A stretch of DNA of 64,000 nucleotides from Wolfiporia cocos. Lineage: Eukaryota; Basidiomycota; Agaricomycetes; Polyporales; Phaeolaceae. Where the stretch lies: NCBI GenBank assembly GCA_029448655.1, contig JACCLO010000021.1, positions 248,001-312,000 of the forward strand. The letters run 5' to 3'. The notes under the pieces were generated by a model that had not been told where the DNA came from, searched no databases, and saw nothing but the letters and a program-made list of their open reading frames with translations. This document shows, one piece after another, positions 53,635 through 64,000 of this stretch (positions are counted from its first letter, which is position 1; every line of letters begins with the position of its first letter). The position numbers and the translations under genes are program-made.

Positions 53635-55274
53635 TCACTCCTCCGTGCTCGCCACGGAGATGTTCGTCTTGTGCGCGGTGCCTTTTCCCTTGTCACTGTC
53701 CTGAGGCTGAGCAGAGTCCACGATGAATATAGGAATGTCGCCGGTAGGGGTGCGCAGCTGTTCCTCGTCTTCGTCTTCTGAATCTTCCTCTTGTTCTTGA
53801 GCCATACCGCTAGTTGCACCAGCGGAACGAGCAGAGGCAGACGTATCGCCTTGCTGCGTAGATCCCGTTGACCCGTGATCTAACCGAGTGGAACCGGTAC
53901 CAGCCCGCGATTCTGGAACACATCCGTCATTTCTCACCTCGCCTTGTGAGCCAAGTGGACTGCAAACCCTACCAGTATCGCAGGACCTTCCATCCTGGCT
54001 AGACGACGTCTCACCGCGATCTTCAGCGTCGCCCTCACGAGCGCGCACGCTCTTCTCAAACGACGCGCGGACCCGCTGCGCCAGCGCCGCTAAGTCGGCC
54101 GCGCGCGTCCTGTACGCAATCGGCGGCGGATAGCGCATCGCGTGCGGGTTCGCGCCGGCGCTGCCCAGAATAGATGTCGAGTGAGCCTGCAGAGACGGCA
54201 AGAACGACGACACCATAGCACCAGCGGCCGACGGGCTAAGGGCAGAGAAGTAACTTGAGGAGGTGTTCGGCGAGACCGGCATGGCGGGGCCTGTAGCTGA
54301 GGCATTTGTGGCTTCGAGGAGGAGCTGCGAGAGGTAGAGCATGCTTGCGTGGTTGCTTTGCGAGGGGTCTGTCTGCAGAGGCACCAGAGGGAGTGTAGGC
54401 GCAGAAGGCGGCGTAGGCACAACAGAGACAAGACGATGAGTAGAGCTCCTTTGAGAATGGGCTTGAGCTTGAGCCTGAGCTTGAGCCTGAGCCTCTTGAG
54501 GAGGGGACGAGTTGCGGGCGTTTGCCTCAGAGCTGTAGGAGGTTTCGCAGGAATCAGGCGCGCGATGAGGGTCGGGGTTGTATGCACCAGGTTGAGGAGG
54601 ACCAGCCGTAGGGAATGCATTCGGGATGTAACCAAGTGAGGGAGACCGGAAGAGCGGACGGAAGTCTAGAACATTTTCGTAACATGCAGGACCAGGAGTA
54701 GTCGGGTTCTCTACTTGAGCCTGAGGAGCACCAGAGCCAGAACGCAGAGGGACCGTGAAGGACGAGCCAGGCCTCCCGATTTGCACAGGGGGGTCTGTAC
54801 TGAGGGCCAAGTACGACGTTGCAGGAAAGGCTGACCTGAGCACATATTGTCCGTCTTGATGCTGCTGGTTGTGGTCAGAGCCTTCATAGCCTGGGCCGCT
54901 GGCGGACATCCCGATGATCATTTCGGTATCAAGCGGGGTCGGTGGACGAGTCGAAGACGTCGACATGTCTTCTGCCGACCCATTGGACTTTCTTGCCCGA
55001 CTACGGCGTTGTCGCTGGAGCCAGCCGCGGATCCACCTGTGTTCACTGCGAGCCAGCACCAATGAATCCAATAAGAAAGCAGAGCGTGAGCAAGATCATC
55101 GCAAGATAGTTAATTGACACACAGTCCTGTTTCCCTGGTGGTGATCGCAATGTCTTCCCTGGTCGCATTCTCGCCGACGCGGTTATACAGTTCGTGCAGA
55201 AGCTTCACTTGCCAGGGTGCCGCGACAACCCGCGCGCGAGGCGCACTGGGTGTGCTGTCGGTGCGAGCATTCAT
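53635..55274 (-). CDS. Homeodomain-like transcription factor, 520 aa, atypical helix 3
   Basis: Exon 1 (55274-55123) and exon 2 (55045-53635) sum to 520 codons. Residues about 10-75 look like a homeodomain: PWQVKLLHELYNRVGENATR, EDIAITTRETGL, then helix 3 EHRWIRGWLQRQRRSRARK, split by the intron. Helix 3 keeps the Trp and basic tail but has no Asn at the position that usually contacts adenine. The rest is low-complexity, rich in Ser, Pro, Gln and Ala, with a (QA)n run (EAQAQAQAQAQAHSQ) and a long acidic segment near the end (EEDSEDEDEEQ). This suggests a nuclear regulator with activation regions. Start ATG 55274 is the first in frame. Confidence 0.75.
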
Positions 55275-55618
55275 GTTGTCAGCTGAGTTGGTCCGTTCGT
55301 GTATCTTGGACTTGAGGCCTTGAGTCTTCACTGGCTGGTGGCAGGTCCGGTCGAAGAGTTGTGAACGAACCGCTGGATATTGACTGATGGCAAATTCGGC
55401 TCCGTCTCAACCCCAGTGGCTGAAGCCACAGTCACGAAACCTGCCCCGCAGTTCAGACCTGCAAGACAAGGCCGGCAAGGGAATAGAAAGAGAAGAGACT
55501 ATAGTACATTATCGTACATCGAGCGGTCCAACAAATCAAGCCGAGAAACCAAGTACTTCCAGCGTGCACAAAATGTCTACATCTCACCACGAGCGGGGCA
55601 TCTATGTTTTGCGCAGCT
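55275..55618. other. Short spacer between two minus-strand genes
   Basis: About 340 bp holding the promoter of the homeodomain gene and the 3' end of the transporter gene. No separate gene was found. Confidence 0.5.
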
Positions 55619-57963
55619 TCACCACCTCCCCACAACGCGTCCTGCTGCCCATACGAGCCCGCCACCGCCGACGGGTACGAGTAGCACCCATACGCCAATG
55701 TCCCAAACGAGCCGCCGCCCGAGCCGCCGTCGCTGCAGCGTGCGCTCCTTGCGTTGGAGCAGTTCATCATTCCGCGAATCGGAGTGCGTGCTGCTTGCGC
55801 TCGGCGCGACGGGCGTATTGGGCGGGATGATGATTGACAGAGGACGTCGGAAATTGTGTAGGATGATGTGGATGAACGCTGATGATGAGGCGAAATAAGG
55901 CGATTTAGGGATAGTGAGACGAGCGGCTGACGCACCAGGTAGCATGTACGTGCTCAGGAACGCGAGCACCCATACGATATCACTAAGGACAGCTGTGACA
56001 GACGATGGTGCGAGGGATAGCCCGATGGTGATGCAGTACATGAGTACTTTGGAAAGTGGTAAGGGAACAATTCTGCGGACAGAAAAGGGAATGGGCAATC
56101 CAGGCGTCGGAACGAGAATGGAAGGAATAAATAGCGTAAGGGATGCTGCGTAGAACGCTGCGGTCAAAGTAGGTAAGGGGCTACCAGTCAATGGAGAAGC
56201 TTCGTGCAACTGCAAGCAGTCAATACAGACGTGTAGGGGAATATGAGGTGAAGTGCTCACCGCCGGCGCATCGGATACTTTAAAGAACACGAGCGGTAGA
56301 ATACACAGCACTGCGATCGCCACGGAGAGCAATGATAATAGCTTGAATGACTGCGATCGTTTCGGCCGCGTACTCGGCATCGGCTGCGTCGTGCCTCGCA
56401 AGGCAGCGTACAACGGGACCGTGGACACGGTCGTGAACGCGAACGCAATTGTTGCTGATCACAATCAATACCGCTGTATGCAATATCATAGAATATGACT
56501 TACGTATTCCCTGCCAGAATGCCCCCAATGAGTTGGCGGTGGCACTAGGGACAAGTAATCCGTGCGCGTGCGCATATGCTGTACAGATAAGCCATGCGAG
56601 GTAGGATGCAACTGAAACCCAGGTAGCGTATATCACGCGGTCGGCAGCCAGTGTCGGAGCGAGATATAGAGGTAGTACAATGACACCTAGTACGAGGGTC
56701 GTGGTAATATGCGATGGGAGCAGGATCCGCTGAGGCAAGAGTGGGAGAAGGATATCAACGGATGCTGTATACGCAGTAAATTGTTAGTTAGGCGTTCCGA
56801 GTACAAGAAAGTGGAAATATTGCACGACAGGCCACCGAGTCCCGAACGGATTGTTGGTTGTTGCGTATGAATCGCAACATTCAATAGTGATTTCTGCATA
56901 TAGCCACTGTATGGATAGCGGACGGCCGCTTCCTATACGTAGTCATAGCACAGATGGATATCTGCAATACAATTGCAGGAGGCACTATGCCATGTCATTC
57001 CCAAATTTAAAATTGATCAACGTGAGAGCCCCGTTGCAATTATCAGCGGTGACCATTATTGGCCCGCTACGGCAATGCAGGCTATGCCTATCATGACCAC
57101 AATGAATGAACGATAGGGGGCGCTCCTTTCGCCTTTTGCCCTCATTGACACTCCAGAAACACAACGGCATTTGAGCTCCTGTCCCATGACGCACCTATGC
57201 GGGGACCGCTTCCCGTCTCTGACGCCTGTTATTATGCAATCATCAGGCACTAGAGGCGAGCCTGTAAGCCTGGCCCACAGTCAAGCGCAGGCAGCAGGAC
57301 ACAGTCAAGCGCGGGCAGCAGGATGCAGACTTGTCGCCGTAGGATGCAAGTTAATGAGCAGAAGGAAGACTCGGAATGCCACAACGTGCAGCTCGAGGGA
57401 AAAGAGGGATGGCCAATGCTCGGCCTTCTCGGTCCCCATTCAATTGAGACACAGAACTCACCTCTCAAATACATGGCGGATAATAGCACCCTGAAGACCC
57501 CGGAGTTTATGCGTACGAGCTGGCGCAATAACCACCGTCTGCCTTCCTTCGCCCGCTCCCTCGCGAACGTCTCCAGGACAATCTCTTCCATGTCTGCCCT
57601 CCGGACATAACGCGCAAGCATGTACCAGATCTGTCTCGTGAGCGCAGATAGACCGGCAAAGAATAGCAGCGCAGGTATAGCGACTTTTAACGGAAAGTCT
57701 ACCCGAGGGACTAGGAGCGCGCCGAGCTTCAGGAGCGGTGCGAGCAAATACACAAAAGCAGTGATGGACGAGAGAGGAGGGACGCTGGGGGGCTGTGCGT
57801 GCGCATCGTCATCGTCCGTGTCCTCGTCGGCCGTGAAGTCAAACGAGTTGCTGCTCGCCGGGTCGTCGTCCGGAACAAGGATGAGCGCAGCGGAGGAGTC
57901 GAAGCCATAGATAGGGGAGGTCAGCGATTCCGAGCTCGACGACGAACGTGGGCTGGCGGGCAT
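55619..57963 (-). CDS. Amino-acid-transporter-like membrane protein, 496 aa
   Basis: Five exons (57963-57462, 56764-56504, 56454-56261, 56209-55936, 55878-55619) sum to 496 codons. The N-terminus is Ser-rich and acidic. About ten hydrophobic spans follow (ITAFVYLLAPLLKLGALLV; ITTTLVLGVIVLPLYLAPT; SLGAFWQGIPTIAFAFTTV; SFKLLSLLSVAIAVLCILP; VLSDIVWVLAFLSTYMLP). The spacing resembles AAAP-type transporters such as vacuolar AVT proteins, with the QSFKLLSLLSV segment after the fifth span. Substrate and membrane are guesses. Intron 1 is long (697 nt) and may hide regulatory sequence or a further exon. Confidence 0.65.
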
Positions 57964-58574
57964 GGTTACAGAGGGTGAATAGATAGAGAAAGGAGTGTGT
58001 GGTGCAGACGGGCTGTCTGCAGGTGGAGAACGGCCCCAGGGAGGTTTAAAGTGACATGGGACTGCGGAAGCCTTCGAGCCCGAGCTGGGGTTCCCACGCT
58101 TTCAATCGAGCTAAGCGCGATCAACTTGGCGCTGCACGTCTGCCGACGGCATGAAGGCAACGCACTTTGATCCCGTTCGTCGCCCGTTTCGCTTCGCTAA
58201 TCAGTTAAAAATAGTAAGCATCGGTTGAGCGGGGTCGTTGAAGTGTTGGCGAGTTGTGGCGAGTTGTGGCGAGTTATGGCAGGCTCCACGGTCTATCCCA
58301 GTGTCGCATGTTGACTGTAGTCCATGTACGACAGGCGCGCCTGAATAGTGCTAACGGAAACCTGAGGCAGCTTGCACTTGCAGTCGGGGTATTCGACTTC
58401 GGCATCAAAATGGCAAACTCACCGCAGGTCAAAATCTCAGGGAGGTCTTAGAACTTTGAGGCATTCTAGGCGGGTCGGTGGGCTGTCACTCAACAGGCGC
58501 AATGAAGGAGACATTAGGTAGAAGAGAAGATGATAAAATATGGTGGCGACACAAAGCCCATTACCAACGCAATA
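57964..58574. other. Intergenic, no gene seen
   Basis: Contains the transporter promoter and the 3' end of the alpha-actinin gene. A short triple direct repeat (ggcgagttgt, ggcgagttgt, ggcgagttat) lies at about 58248-58278. Nothing else was noticed. Confidence 0.5.
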
Positions 58575-61435
58575 TCATGCAAAGACAGCGTCCAGCCACG
58601 CCTCATAGTCATACTCCGGCTCACCAGCCCCATTCTGTGTGGGTGGCATAGCACTCCGTAGAAACTCTATTGCATTTGCGGGAAGTTGTGCGACGCGAAG
58701 ATCCAATTCCGTAACGAACGGCTGCGCGAGTTGTTATCGCTGAGGACTTGCACTCGGCAGATAGGAACAGATAAGTCCGTACCTTGTCCGCAGCGATTCC
58801 ACGGAAAGCTTCGCGCAGTTGTTCGGCAGACGTCTGATCTTCAGTGATCTCAACCTGCACAGGCCTGTTAGACGTAATCGTAGTCCAATGAAAATTGCTC
58901 CATACCAGGAGGTTGATGAACGCCTCGAAAGTGACCGCGCCATATTCGCTCAGTAGTTGGTCGTATATTATGTCCAAGTCCTCATCCTAGACACAAGCAC
59001 GTTTTAAGTTAAACGCATAACATTGTTTACACGTATCAATCGACATACCGAATAGACGATACCGAGACTCGCCAGGGCCGCGGCCATCTCAGACTCGTTC
59101 AGTGTGTTCGACTCATCCCTGTCAAAGTACCGGAATGTGCCCTCAAATTGTTCCAGCTGGGCAGGGGTGAGGTTGGTCATGTTGCGGGACACGATCTATC
59201 CATCGCAAGGACCGCTTAGCTCTTGATCTTTGATGACGCGACTGGTGGTCTGATTACCTGATTGTCAATGAATGCGAGCTTCTTCGAGACACTCTGCTCC
59301 AACAGCTCGAGCTCGAACTCAAGGTCCTGACAGGTGAATACGGTATAGTCGTTTTCATCCACGTTTGCAGCAGTGCACTCCATCTCTACATCAGCAACCG
59401 TAGCGAGCGCGTCAGAGAGGGCTGGCATGCGTGTCTTGAGCTCCTCCACTTGTCGATGTTGGACCTTCGAACACAAAACGTGAGTGGATGGAGATAACGG
59501 TTGAAGGACGGAAGCGGAGACCTCAAGAGGCCCTTCAATCCCTGCCAATTCGGACGACATAGCCCGTAATCGTTGCTCAAAGTCATTCGCGAGATCGGCG
59601 AATTTCTTCCGCAGCCTCTCCTTGATCCTGATATGCCATGTGTTAGCTACAGCAATGAACCGTTCAATTGTGGTTGACTCACTGTCTGATTTGTGCATTG
59701 ATAGCACGAGTCCGGTTCGCCTCTGCAGCAAGGAGTGTGTTCCACGCTACGTCTAGGTCCTGTGGCAATAATTGACGTCTACAGCTTTCTGGCGTCTTAC
59801 GCGGCTTACCGAAAGCGACAACCCTGGTGGGGGTACATATTCCCTCAGCCCATACGTCCGCAGCTTCGTTTGGACGTTTCCGAAGAGCGTCGTGACATCT
59901 TGCTTCTCCGTAACCCATGCGCGCTTGGTCGTCTGCTTATAATTCTTAAACATGGCGGAGTGTTCTTTTGCGTCGGTATAGGTGCCGGTGAACTGCACTG
60001 CAGACCAGCGGGTCTGGATTTCAAGCATTGCTGCAAGCAGCTGCACGAAGTCAGTGTGTGAAGTGCACTGAATTAATGTCATGAGTACGTACCTCTCGGA
60101 CGCGGCGTTCGTAATCGTTTTTACTGAGCCACACCGAGTGCATCAACTCGGCGAACTTCTCTACTCTGCGCGATACTGTCTCCGCCTGGTCTGCGAAGAG
60201 GAAATTCAACCAAGATCCTCTAGCGATTATAGCAATCTCTTGAATCTTGACTACTCACCCATAGACGAGAAAGCATGGAAGTAGCTGGCAATATACGTCA
60301 TCACACTACGTTCATCCGGGTGTGCATTATCACAAAGATCCGCCACTTCCAGTAGTTGCTAAGCAAGCAATTAAGGATGCTTGCAAGCTAAAATCGATGC
60401 AAATACTTACCGGAATCCCAAGATGTTCCTCGGCGACATCGAAGGCAAGCTGCGTGTTACGGTAGCGATCAGACTGTTGAGTCGCATCCGCAATTAGTGC
60501 AATTGCATGAGACCCGTGTGATGCGTTAACGAATGAATACCTTGTCCAGCTTGTCATAATCAATCAAATCGGGACGGTGACAATGAATCAAAGCACAACT
60601 ACATGACATCAAATAAGCATGCAGTCACCGAAGAAGCATGAACTCGGCTCACGAACAGTGCTAGACCGTCAGACCAGCTAATCGAGAAATCCTGGACGTT
60701 AACCTCCTTGTATGGTGCAGTCTTACGCTGACACCAGAGGAGGAGACCTTCTTTGGCAGATAGACCTTCTTCACTTCACAACCGATGATCATAGTCGATG
60801 AGTAATCAGCGGCAGGCGCGATTCTGGAAACAAGACTGACTTGATGTCGGCAATCGTAAAGCGGAGGATCAGCGTCCAGATCATGCCCAGGATGAGCTTC
60901 AGGTTCCCGTCGATGATGTCTATGCTATACGTTGAGGTATGATTATGAGTGGGCGTAGAGTCGATCACACCTTCAGGACCGATATTCGTCAGTTTCACTC
61001 CTCGCGAAGTGATGAACTCTAGAGCTTTGTTGACGTTCTCCGCCTTCTGCACGCGCATCCGAGGGTTTCTGTTGTATCGCCCGAGAGATGTGTCGCCTAT
61101 TAATGCGTGGACTTCAGTAAGCCAAGATGCCATGACACGCGAAGCATCTACCCATGATCTCCTACACAGACGGGCGCAGTGACCAATATGAGTGGATGGA
61201 CAATCTCAACTGGGCGTGCTGACCATGAGCTGTATAAGTCGAACGCCGTCTGACAGATCCTTTACGAGGGAGGTCATCGGCGGGTATCCATTTGCCTCTA
61301 GCTTGGTGTTAAGCCTGTGCATCGAGCAAGTTAGCCACTGGGTTAGATGCATGACTACAGCTGGAGGGCAAGACACGCGCACCATTTGCAGAACGTCCGC
61401 TCTTGCACGTCTCGAGACCGCGCCTCCAGGTCCAT
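58575..61435 (-). CDS. AIN1: Alpha-actinin, 620 aa
   Basis: Eighteen exons from ATG 61435 ([18 protein letters not shown]) to TGA 58575 sum to 620 codons, the size of fungal alpha-actinin. Two calponin-homology domains come first ([19 protein letters not shown]; then [32 protein letters not shown]). Spectrin-like repeats follow, shortened to about two as in fungi ([38 protein letters not shown]). The C-terminus has paired EF-hands ([31 protein letters not shown]) and ends [12 protein letters not shown]. The dimer cross-links actin filaments, in yeast at the cytokinetic ring. Exon 3 is a 10-nt microexon (61161-61152). Confidence 0.94.
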
Positions 61436-61616
61436 TGTCCGAGCTGAGCAGAGCGCGTTCCGAGGCAGAGGGTAAGCGGTGGCAAGTGGAAAGTAGATTA
61501 GGATGGCTGCTGCTTACTGCTGCAGCCACGCGCGCGACGCGTTTTCAAAGTCCGAAAACGCGTCGGTCTCTCTCATCTCCGCCACACTCGGCCACTCTAC
61601 CACCTTCACGCCCACC
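61436..61616. promoter_or_regulatory. Divergent promoter, alpha-actinin / Pob3
   Basis: Only 181 bp separate the two start codons on opposite strands. The segment is GC-rich with several purine tracts and no clear TATA box. Both transcripts must start within it or nearby, so shared control is likely. Confidence 0.6.
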
Positions 61617-63811
61617 ATGACCACCCAGTTCGATCGCATTTACCATGGCCTCTCGCCAGAAATCGGCAGTAAGTGCTATAATGCCGACTTTCGACGTGAT
61701 CTCATAGTGTACAGAGTATCGTATCGCGGCGGGTGGGATGGCCTGGAAGGGCGAAGAGAGCGAGAAAATGGTCGCAATGTCCTCGTCGGACATCAAGTGG
61801 GCACAGTGGATCAGGGTTGCGCGGAACTACCAGCTCAGAGTTGGCCTCAAGGATCGCTCGAGGGAAACATTTGACGGCTTCTCTAGAGAGGTCCGAACCT
61901 CCGTTTCGCTTATGTTCGCAATGCTGACAATACGATAGGACCATGACAAGCTCGCGCAATTGCTGAAGCAGCACTTTAGCATCACACTTGAGACGATGGA
62001 AGTCTCATTGAAGGGCTGGAATTGGGGTACAACAGATTTCCGAGGTACGTTCTTTCCCTCGCCAACTAGGGCCGCACAAGTCAAACACTGCCCCATTACC
62101 AGGCCAGGATCTTGCCTTCCTCATCTCGAACAAAACATCCTTCGAGCTTCCGCTCACCAATGTGGCCAATTCAAACATTGCGGGTCGCACCGAAGTCTCG
62201 CTCGAGTTCGCCACGCCCTCCTCCAGCAAAAAGCCGTCGCGCAGTGCGCCTGATGAAATGGTTGAAATCCGCTTCTATGTTCCCGGAACGGCAACACGTG
62301 ATGCGGAGTCAGGCCACTCTGACGATGAAGAAGAGGAGATCAGTGCCGCTCAGGCGTTCCACGACGCCGTCAAGGAGAAGGCAGAGATTGGCCAGGTCGC
62401 GGGCGATGTCATCCTAAGCTTCGAGGAGGTCCTTGTCCTCACTCCACGTGGTCGATATGATGTGGATATGTTCCCCGACTTCTTGCGGCTCCGTGGAAAG
62501 ACGTATGACTACAAGATCATGTATGCCAGCATCTCAAGGCTCTTCCTCCTCCCTAAAGATGATCAGCATGTTCTCTTCATTGTGGGTACAAGTCATCTCT
62601 GCTATAGTAATGACGCTGAGTTCGCGTTATCAGCTTGGCCTGAGCACTCCTATCCGGCAAGGCCAGACGCGGTACCAGTACCTTGTCATGCAGTTCACCC
62701 GGGAAGAGGAGATTACTGCTGAGCTGAATATGTCAGAGTACGTGACCTCCTTTTCTCTCGAAAGGGCTCATGATCTCATCTGCAACACAGAGAAGAGGTG
62801 GCTAAATACGACCGCCTGAAGAAGAACTACGAGGATCCGACATTCGAGGTCGTTTCTGGCGTCTTCCGTGCTCTGTCCGGCAAGAAGATCATTGGCACTG
62901 GTAGCTTCCAGAGGTGAGCATCCGTTTGCTCTCAGTAGCTTGACACTAACTCCGCTCAGTCATGTCGGGCACCCGGGCATCAAGGCGAACCTGAAGGCCG
63001 TCCAGGGCGACCTCTTCATGCTCGAGAAATATATCTTCTTCGTCTCGAAGCAACCGACGCTCATCGAGCTTGCTGACATCCACCAGGTCGTATTCTCGCG
63101 GCTCGGCGCGGGTCTCGGCGCGACCGCCGCACGCACCTTCGATCTCAAAATCGTCACAAAGAGTGGGCCGGAGTACACGTTTACGTCGATCAACAAGGAG
63201 GAGCACGAGGGCACGGAGGCATACCTCCGCGAGAAGAAGGTCAAGGTCAAGAATGAGATGATGGAAGGCGAGCTCATCCTCGGCCCGGACGACGAGGACG
63301 AGGAGATGCAGAGCGTCGCGAGCGACGGCGAGGAGGTGCCGAAGCCGCGGCTCGGAGTTGACGACGAGGACAGCGAGGATGGTGAGAGGCTGTGTCTCGT
63401 CCGGCGTGTGTTTTACTTACCCTCCACATAGATGAGGACTTCCAGGCATCAGCGTCGGACTCTGGCTCCCCTACGGACAGCGATTCGTCTGATGAAGGAG
63501 GCCAAACTGCTTCGGACGCGAGTGGCGATCGGGACTTCATGAAGGCCAAGGGTAAGGCGAAAGCGCCCCCTAAGAAGGCCTCAGCAAAAAAGGGCAAGGC
63601 AGAGGAAAGCGATGCTGAAGACGATGATAAAGAGGGCGAAAAGCCTAAGAAGGCAGCGCCACGGCCAAAGCCGAGGCCCAAGAAGAAGGAGGATGCGATG
63701 GACGTCGACGAGGAGGAGCGTCCGAAGCCACGTCCAAAGCCCAAGCCGAAGGCAAAAGATGGAGACGAAGACGGCCCAGCCAAGAAGAAGCAGAAGAAAT
63801 CGTCGGATTGA
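61617..63811 (+). CDS. POB3: FACT complex subunit Pob3 (SSRP1), 613 aa
   Basis: Eight exons from ATG 61617 (MTTQFDRIYHGLSPEIG) to TGA 63811 sum to 613 codons. The N-terminal dimerisation domain (GMAWKGEESEKMV, FSITLETMEVSLKGWNWG) is followed by the SSRC region (SFEEVLVLTPRGRYDVDMF, LRLRGKTYDYKIMYASISR) and the tandem PH middle domain (NLKAVQGDLFMLEKYIFFV, ADIHQVVFSRLG). An acidic stretch (DDEDEEM, DDEDSED) then leads into a Lys/Pro-rich tail. No HMG box is present, as in other fungal Pob3 proteins, where Nhp6 supplies it. With Spt16 it moves nucleosomes aside during transcription and replication in the nucleus. The basic tail is longer than in yeast. Confidence 0.95.
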
Positions 63812-64000
63812 GCATGTTCCTCAATTTCGTCTTGGGCACTTGGACTTCTTTATGTTCACCATCTTAGTGCTCGTACCCATCGTTCCGTGGATTGCCTGTA
63901 ATGTATCCGTGGCAAATGTATTATCCCCTGCTATCGCGCTACAAACTGTAATACAATGAGTGTGGTAGTATGTGGTGCTCCGCAAACGATTGGAAGAGAC
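63812..64000. other. 3' flank of POB3
   Basis: Downstream sequence to the window end; no further gene is visible. Confidence 0.5.

Noticed and set aside
61545..61618. Alpha-actinin start at minus-strand ATG 61618, overlapping the POB3 ATG
   Set aside because: The calponin-homology N-terminus joins cleanly to an exon starting at ATG 61435; the upstream frame has no homology and no fitting splice.
1..64000. CRISPR arrays, operons, ribosome-binding sites
   Set aside because: The window is eukaryotic (spliced genes, tRNA introns); no regularly spaced repeats were seen.

Overview
The window is nuclear DNA from a filamentous basidiomycete, most likely an Agaricomycete (mushroom or polypore type). 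The evidence is dense genes broken by many ~50-nt GT-AG introns, a DUF6533-type membrane gene, a large fungal ankyrin-repeat gene, a Dicer with two RNase III domains, a JEN-type carboxylate transporter, and chromodomain Ty3/gypsy retrotransposons. All gene models were spliced by eye. For most multi-exon genes the exon lengths sum to an intact frame, but individual splice sites can be off by a few bases.

Left part (1 to ~15 kb): a nested retrotransposon block. Element 1 (1-7189, minus strand, left end outside the window) is an apparently intact Ty3/gypsy chromovirus: 5' LTR, gag, pol in the -1 frame, a C-terminal chromodomain, and a possible third ORF overlapping the end of pol. It sits inside the integrase gene of element 2 (7190 to ~13.8 kb, minus), which is broken. 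Element 2's integrase also holds two solo LTRs of another family, each with a perfect 5-bp target-site duplication. Both elements encode a dUTPase-like domain, but in opposite positions relative to the protease. Element 2 in turn appears to interrupt an older unidentified ORF (13781-14452).

Middle (16.5-43 kb): a decayed ankyrin-repeat gene (16594-21055), a LYR-motif gene, a small membrane protein, a proteasome-associated WD40 protein (PAAF1/Rpn14), another membrane protein, a JEN-type transporter, a pair of degenerate tandem repeats, the rRNA/tRNA acetyltransferase NAT10/Kre33, a broken DUF6533 gene and URC1 (uracil catabolism).

Right part (43-64 kb): Dicer, then a Kv-type potassium channel gene flanked by two near-identical tRNA-Gly(GCC) genes in opposite orientation, a conserved gene of unknown function, phosphopantothenoylcysteine decarboxylase, an unusual homeodomain protein, an amino-acid-transporter-like gene, alpha-actinin and the FACT subunit Pob3. 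The last two share a 181-bp divergent promoter.

The host genes are mostly unrelated housekeeping genes with no operon-like logic. The most unusual content is the retroelement block: two dUTPase arrangements, a Tf1-like self-priming signal, two different gag/pol recoding layouts and a hidden third ORF.
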